A stretch of DNA of 8,154 nucleotides, from NCBI GenBank assembly GCA_028372485.1, contig JAOMYS010000044.1, positions 1-8,154 on the forward strand. Reading direction: 5' to 3'. Both the position numbers and the translations under genes were made by a program. Below the pieces are notes generated by a model. The model saw nothing but the letters and a program-made list of their open reading frames with translations. It was not told the origin of the DNA and did not search any database. Positions 6,272 through 8,154 of this stretch are shown in pieces. Origin of the DNA: Rickettsiaceae bacterium (GTDB taxonomy: Bacteria > Pseudomonadota > Alphaproteobacteria > Rickettsiales > Rickettsiaceae). Every line of letters begins with the position of its first letter. The stretch's first letter is position 1.

Positions 6272-6276
6272 TAACT

Positions 6277-7497
6277 ATGCAACGACTCCAAGAACCTACA
6301 TTTGTAGACAAGAAATATCTGATATATTTGCTAGTACTGGCCATACTAACCTGCAGTATAGAAATTGATATTTCTGTACCTAGCTTTCCAGATATTTCCG
6401 ATTATTTTGGTATATCCGATGGATTGACGCAGATGACTGTTGCTTTAAATTTTTTGGGCTTTTGTATTTCAAGCGTAATTTACGGTCCTTTGTCTGATAG
6501 TTTTGGACGTCGTAAAATTATGTTATTTGGAAATGCAATCATGGTGATAGGAGCATGTGGATGCTCTATTTCGTACACTATAGAATTTTTGCTATTTTCA
6601 AGATTTATTCAAGGGATAGGAGCAAGCACTTCTGCTGTCGTTGTGTTCTCTATTATTGCGGATAGTTATTCCGACAGAGAGTCATCAAGACTGGTTGGTG
6701 TTATGAATTCTCTTATTACAGTTTTTATGTCTGTAGCACCGCTTGTAGGAAGTGCAATTAACGAAGTGATTGGTTGGAGAGGAAATTATATTTTAATTGC
6801 TACTCTCTCTATTATTTCATATGCCATGATGCACTTCTTTTTACCAGAAACGAAAGGTAGGTTTAACCAGTTTAAATACAGAGATATAGTGTCTGATTAC
6901 AAGAAGTTATTAACAGATGAACCTTTTTTGTATGCATCTTTTGTTCCAAGCCTATTTTATGCAGCATGGCTTAGCTTTGTTGCATGTAGCTCGTTTTTGT
7001 ATATGGAGACCTATAAGCTGCCTATTATGTATTATGCAATACATCAAGCAATCATTATTTCTGCATTTTCAATTACTAGCTTTTATTCAGGAAAGATTGC
7101 TAGTGCTATAGGAGAGAGAAAATGCATCATTTATGGATCAAGTTTTGCTATTGTGGCAAGCTCCACTCTGACCGTATTATCTACTTTGGCGATGGATTCT
7201 CCATATTTAACAACAATATTCATGTCTACATATGGAATAGGTTCTGCAATTAGCTACCCAGTAATTTTTGCCAAATCTCTCGCGATATTTCCAAATATTA
7301 GTGGCACTGCTTCTTCTAGTATAATGGCAATGCGTGCTTTAATGTGCGCAGGGTTTGTTGCATTATCTAGCTATCTATATCAAGGATCTTTATTGACTGT
7401 CGCTTTGATAATACTGCTTATTGCTTTCTTGATAGCATTTTTTTCCTTAAGATTGCTAAAGATGTTGTCATTTGATAAAAATAGCTATTCAACATGA
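6277..7497 (+). CDS. MFS transporter, Bcr/CflA-type drug exporter family
   Basis: This is a complete 406-residue major facilitator protein of the 12-TM DHA1 group, the usual length for Bcr/CflA. TM1 carries an acidic pair around E29-D31 and a V-P-S-F-P-D-I motif (34-40), like the 'D-x-Y-x-P-x-x-P' of Bcr/CflA proteins. Motif A, G-P-L-S-D-S-F-G-R-R-K (70-80), lies between TM2 and TM3. R109 in F-S-R-F-I-Q-G-I-G-A (107-116) marks TM4, and A-P-L-V-G-S-A-I (154-161) is the antiporter motif C region of TM5. G-W-R-G-N-Y (166-171), L-P-E-T-K (189-193) and the TM10 region S-G-T-A-S-S (342-347) also fit. Such proteins export drugs or small metabolites by proton antiport; some Rickettsiales homologues may instead handle host metabolites, and the substrate cannot be told here. 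It has its own promoter candidate and a strong ribosome site. It sits where ftsQ follows ddl in Rickettsia. Confidence 0.9.
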   Translation: MQRLQEPTFVDKKYLIYLLVLAILTCSIEIDISVPSFPDISDYFGISDGLTQMTVALNFLGFCISSVIYGPLSDSFGRRKIMLFGNAIMVIGACGCSISYTIEFLLFSRFIQGIGASTSAVVVFSIIADSYSDRESSRLVGVMNSLITVFMSVAPLVGSAINEVIGWRGNYILIATLSIISYAMMHFFLPETKGRFNQFKYRDIVSDYKKLLTDEPFLYASFVPSLFYAAWLSFVACSSFLYMETYKLPIMYYAIHQAIIISAFSITSFYSGKIASAIGERKCIIYGSSFAIVASSTLTVLSTLAMDSPYLTTIFMSTYGIGSAISYPVIFAKSLAIFPNISGTASSSIMAMRALMCAGFVALSSYLYQGSLLTVALIILLIAFLIAFFSLRLLKMLSFDKNSYST

Positions 7498-7515
7498 ATT
7501 GAGTCTAAGCTTACA

Positions 7516-8028
7516 ATGAAAAAACAGATCATCTATCCTGATTTTATTCCGAGATTATTCGCAACCACGATAGATCTTTTTATATTATTCCTTGTATTAT
7601 CGCCGATCATAAATTTTATATCAAAATATGCTTTTCTATATATTTTTCACGATTTTTTTGTTCAAAACAATGTTGATACTTCAAATATTGATGCGATAAT
7701 GGTTGCGATTAGAATGCAAGAATTTGCTGGTTATATAACAGCGCAAAAATTCTTTACATATTTTATGTTTCTACTTGTTATCAATACTATTTTGATGGCA
7801 GCTTACTTTATTATTTTTTGGCATAAATTTGGCACTACGCTTGGAAAGATGGTAATGCGTATGAAAATTGTTGATGCCGACAGCTACTCAGGTCTAACAT
7901 TATACCAATGTATCAAGAGATTTGTTGGTTATGTAACATCCCTTTTGGGTGTTTGGTACATCCTCTTTAATAAAAGAGGAATGGCGCTTCATGATAAGAT
8001 CGCAAACACCGTGGTCATAAAAAGCTAA
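7516..8028 (+). CDS. RDD-family membrane protein
   Basis: This is a complete 170-residue inner-membrane protein with the RDD domain, normal in length. Family marks are Arg13 in F-I-P-R-L-F-A (10-16), Asp20 at the end of T-T-I-D (17-20) in TM1, and the W-H-K-F-G-T-T-L-G-K-M-V-M-R-M-K-I-V-D segment (102-120). L-T-L-Y-Q-C-I-K-R-F-V-G-Y (127-139) and the C-terminal N-K-R-G-M-A-L-H-D-K-I-A-N-T-V-V (152-167) complete them. Three or four membrane segments are visible, with a polar loop of roughly residues 50-75 between the first and second. The exact role of most RDD proteins is unknown; some have been reported as cation/proton exchangers, which cannot be assigned here. It follows the MFS gene by 18 bp without a clear Shine-Dalgarno, so it is probably co-transcribed with it, and a terminator hairpin follows directly. 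Confidence 0.9.
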   Translation: MKKQIIYPDFIPRLFATTIDLFILFLVLSPIINFISKYAFLYIFHDFFVQNNVDTSNIDAIMVAIRMQEFAGYITAQKFFTYFMFLLVINTILMAAYFIIFWHKFGTTLGKMVMRMKIVDADSYSGLTLYQCIKRFVGYVTSLLGVWYILFNKRGMALHDKIANTVVIKS

Positions 8029-8069
8029 GTGGTAATATTTACTAATAGCAATTCATGCTTACCACTTTT
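8027..8069 (+). terminator. Intrinsic terminator candidate after the RDD gene
   Basis: AAGTGGTAA (8027-8035) and TTACCACTT (8059-8067) form a perfect 9-bp stem, followed by TT and then A. The 5' arm begins inside the stop codon of the RDD gene. The 23-nt loop can fold a small inner GCA-N5-TGC hairpin (8048-8058). The U-tract is short (CTTTTA), so termination may be moderate. On the opposite strand the same stem is followed by AGCTTTTT, so it could also act bidirectionally. Confidence 0.6.
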
Positions 8070-8154
8070 ACTCTGCTACAATTTCCTTTTTCTAATTTTT
8101 AGACGCTTAATTTACCAAAGCCCTTAGTGCGTAGTAACAATTAGGTTATGACTG
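8070..8154. other. Non-coding tail of the window, possible upstream region of next gene
   Basis: No reading frame of note is open on either strand in this 85-bp stretch. TGCTACAAT at 8074-8082 has the form of an extended -10 element (TGn plus TACAAT) without a good -35. An ATG at 8148 runs off the window end after two codons, with AGG only two nt before it. Whether it starts a gene cannot be judged from so little sequence. Confidence 0.3.

Noticed and set aside
6189..6362. 57-codon plus-strand reading frame starting in the ddl-MFS gap and overlapping the MFS start in another frame
   Set aside because: It has no ribosome site and no recognisable domain, and it covers the promoter and the N-terminus of a well-supported MFS gene; a frame this long is common by chance.
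6917..7111. 64-codon plus-strand frame inside the MFS gene
   Set aside because: It overlaps membrane helices of the MFS protein in another frame and shows no independent signal.
8099..8140. Possible promoter TTTACC-18-TAACAA near the window end
   Set aside because: It has poor matches to both hexamers and would start transcription almost at the ATG at 8148.
1..8154. CRISPR arrays, tRNA or rRNA genes, insertion sequences, toxin-antitoxin or phage-defence genes
   Set aside because: I looked on both strands and saw no direct repeat arrays, tRNA-like cloverleafs, transposase frames or terminal inverted repeats; all long frames have ordinary assignments.

Overview
The window is AT-rich chromosomal DNA (about two thirds A+T by eye) that most resembles a member of the Rickettsiales. 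MurC, MurB and Ddl read as complete, close relatives of the Rickettsia proteins as I remember them, and they lie in the Rickettsia order murC-murB-ddl. A complete FliR flagellar export protein points away from Rickettsia itself, towards a lineage that kept flagellar genes, such as Midichloria or its relatives. The lineage call is inference from recall, not a database result.

Layout: (1) 2-436 (+) is the 3' end of an EamA/DMT-type membrane transporter, cut by the window edge. (2) 480-1861 (-) is a two-gene polar amino-acid ABC importer, a GlnP-like permease followed by a GlnQ-like ATPase with a 4-bp overlap; no substrate-binding protein gene is present. It converges on the EamA gene. (3) 1862-1929 is a short divergent intergenic region. 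It holds a good sigma70-like promoter for the importer, TAGACA-17-TAGAAT on the minus strand, whose -10 lies inside an 18-bp dyad. (4) 1930-2676 (+) is fliR. (5) 2753-6123 (+) is murC-murB-ddl, with coding overlaps of about 17 and 14 bp: a translationally coupled peptidoglycan precursor operon. (6) 6124-6276 is a non-coding leader with a promoter candidate and an extended Shine-Dalgarno. (7) 6277-8028 (+) is a Bcr/CflA-type MFS exporter followed after 18 bp by an RDD-family membrane protein, closed by a 9-bp-stem hairpin. (8) 8029-8154 holds the terminator and the possible upstream region of the next gene; no gene is supported there.

Functionally, the murC-murB-ddl block makes muropeptide precursors: MurB completes UDP-MurNAc, MurC adds L-Ala, and Ddl makes the D-Ala-D-Ala later added by MurF. 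The rest is mostly transport (EamA, GlnPQ, MFS, RDD) plus one flagellar export-gate subunit. I see no mobile element, CRISPR array, RNA gene or obviously novel multi-gene system. The points most worth a second look are the break in the expected ddl-ftsQ-ftsA order, fliR in a Rickettsiales-like setting, the dyad over the glnPQ promoter, and an 18-bp perfect palindrome inside fliR.
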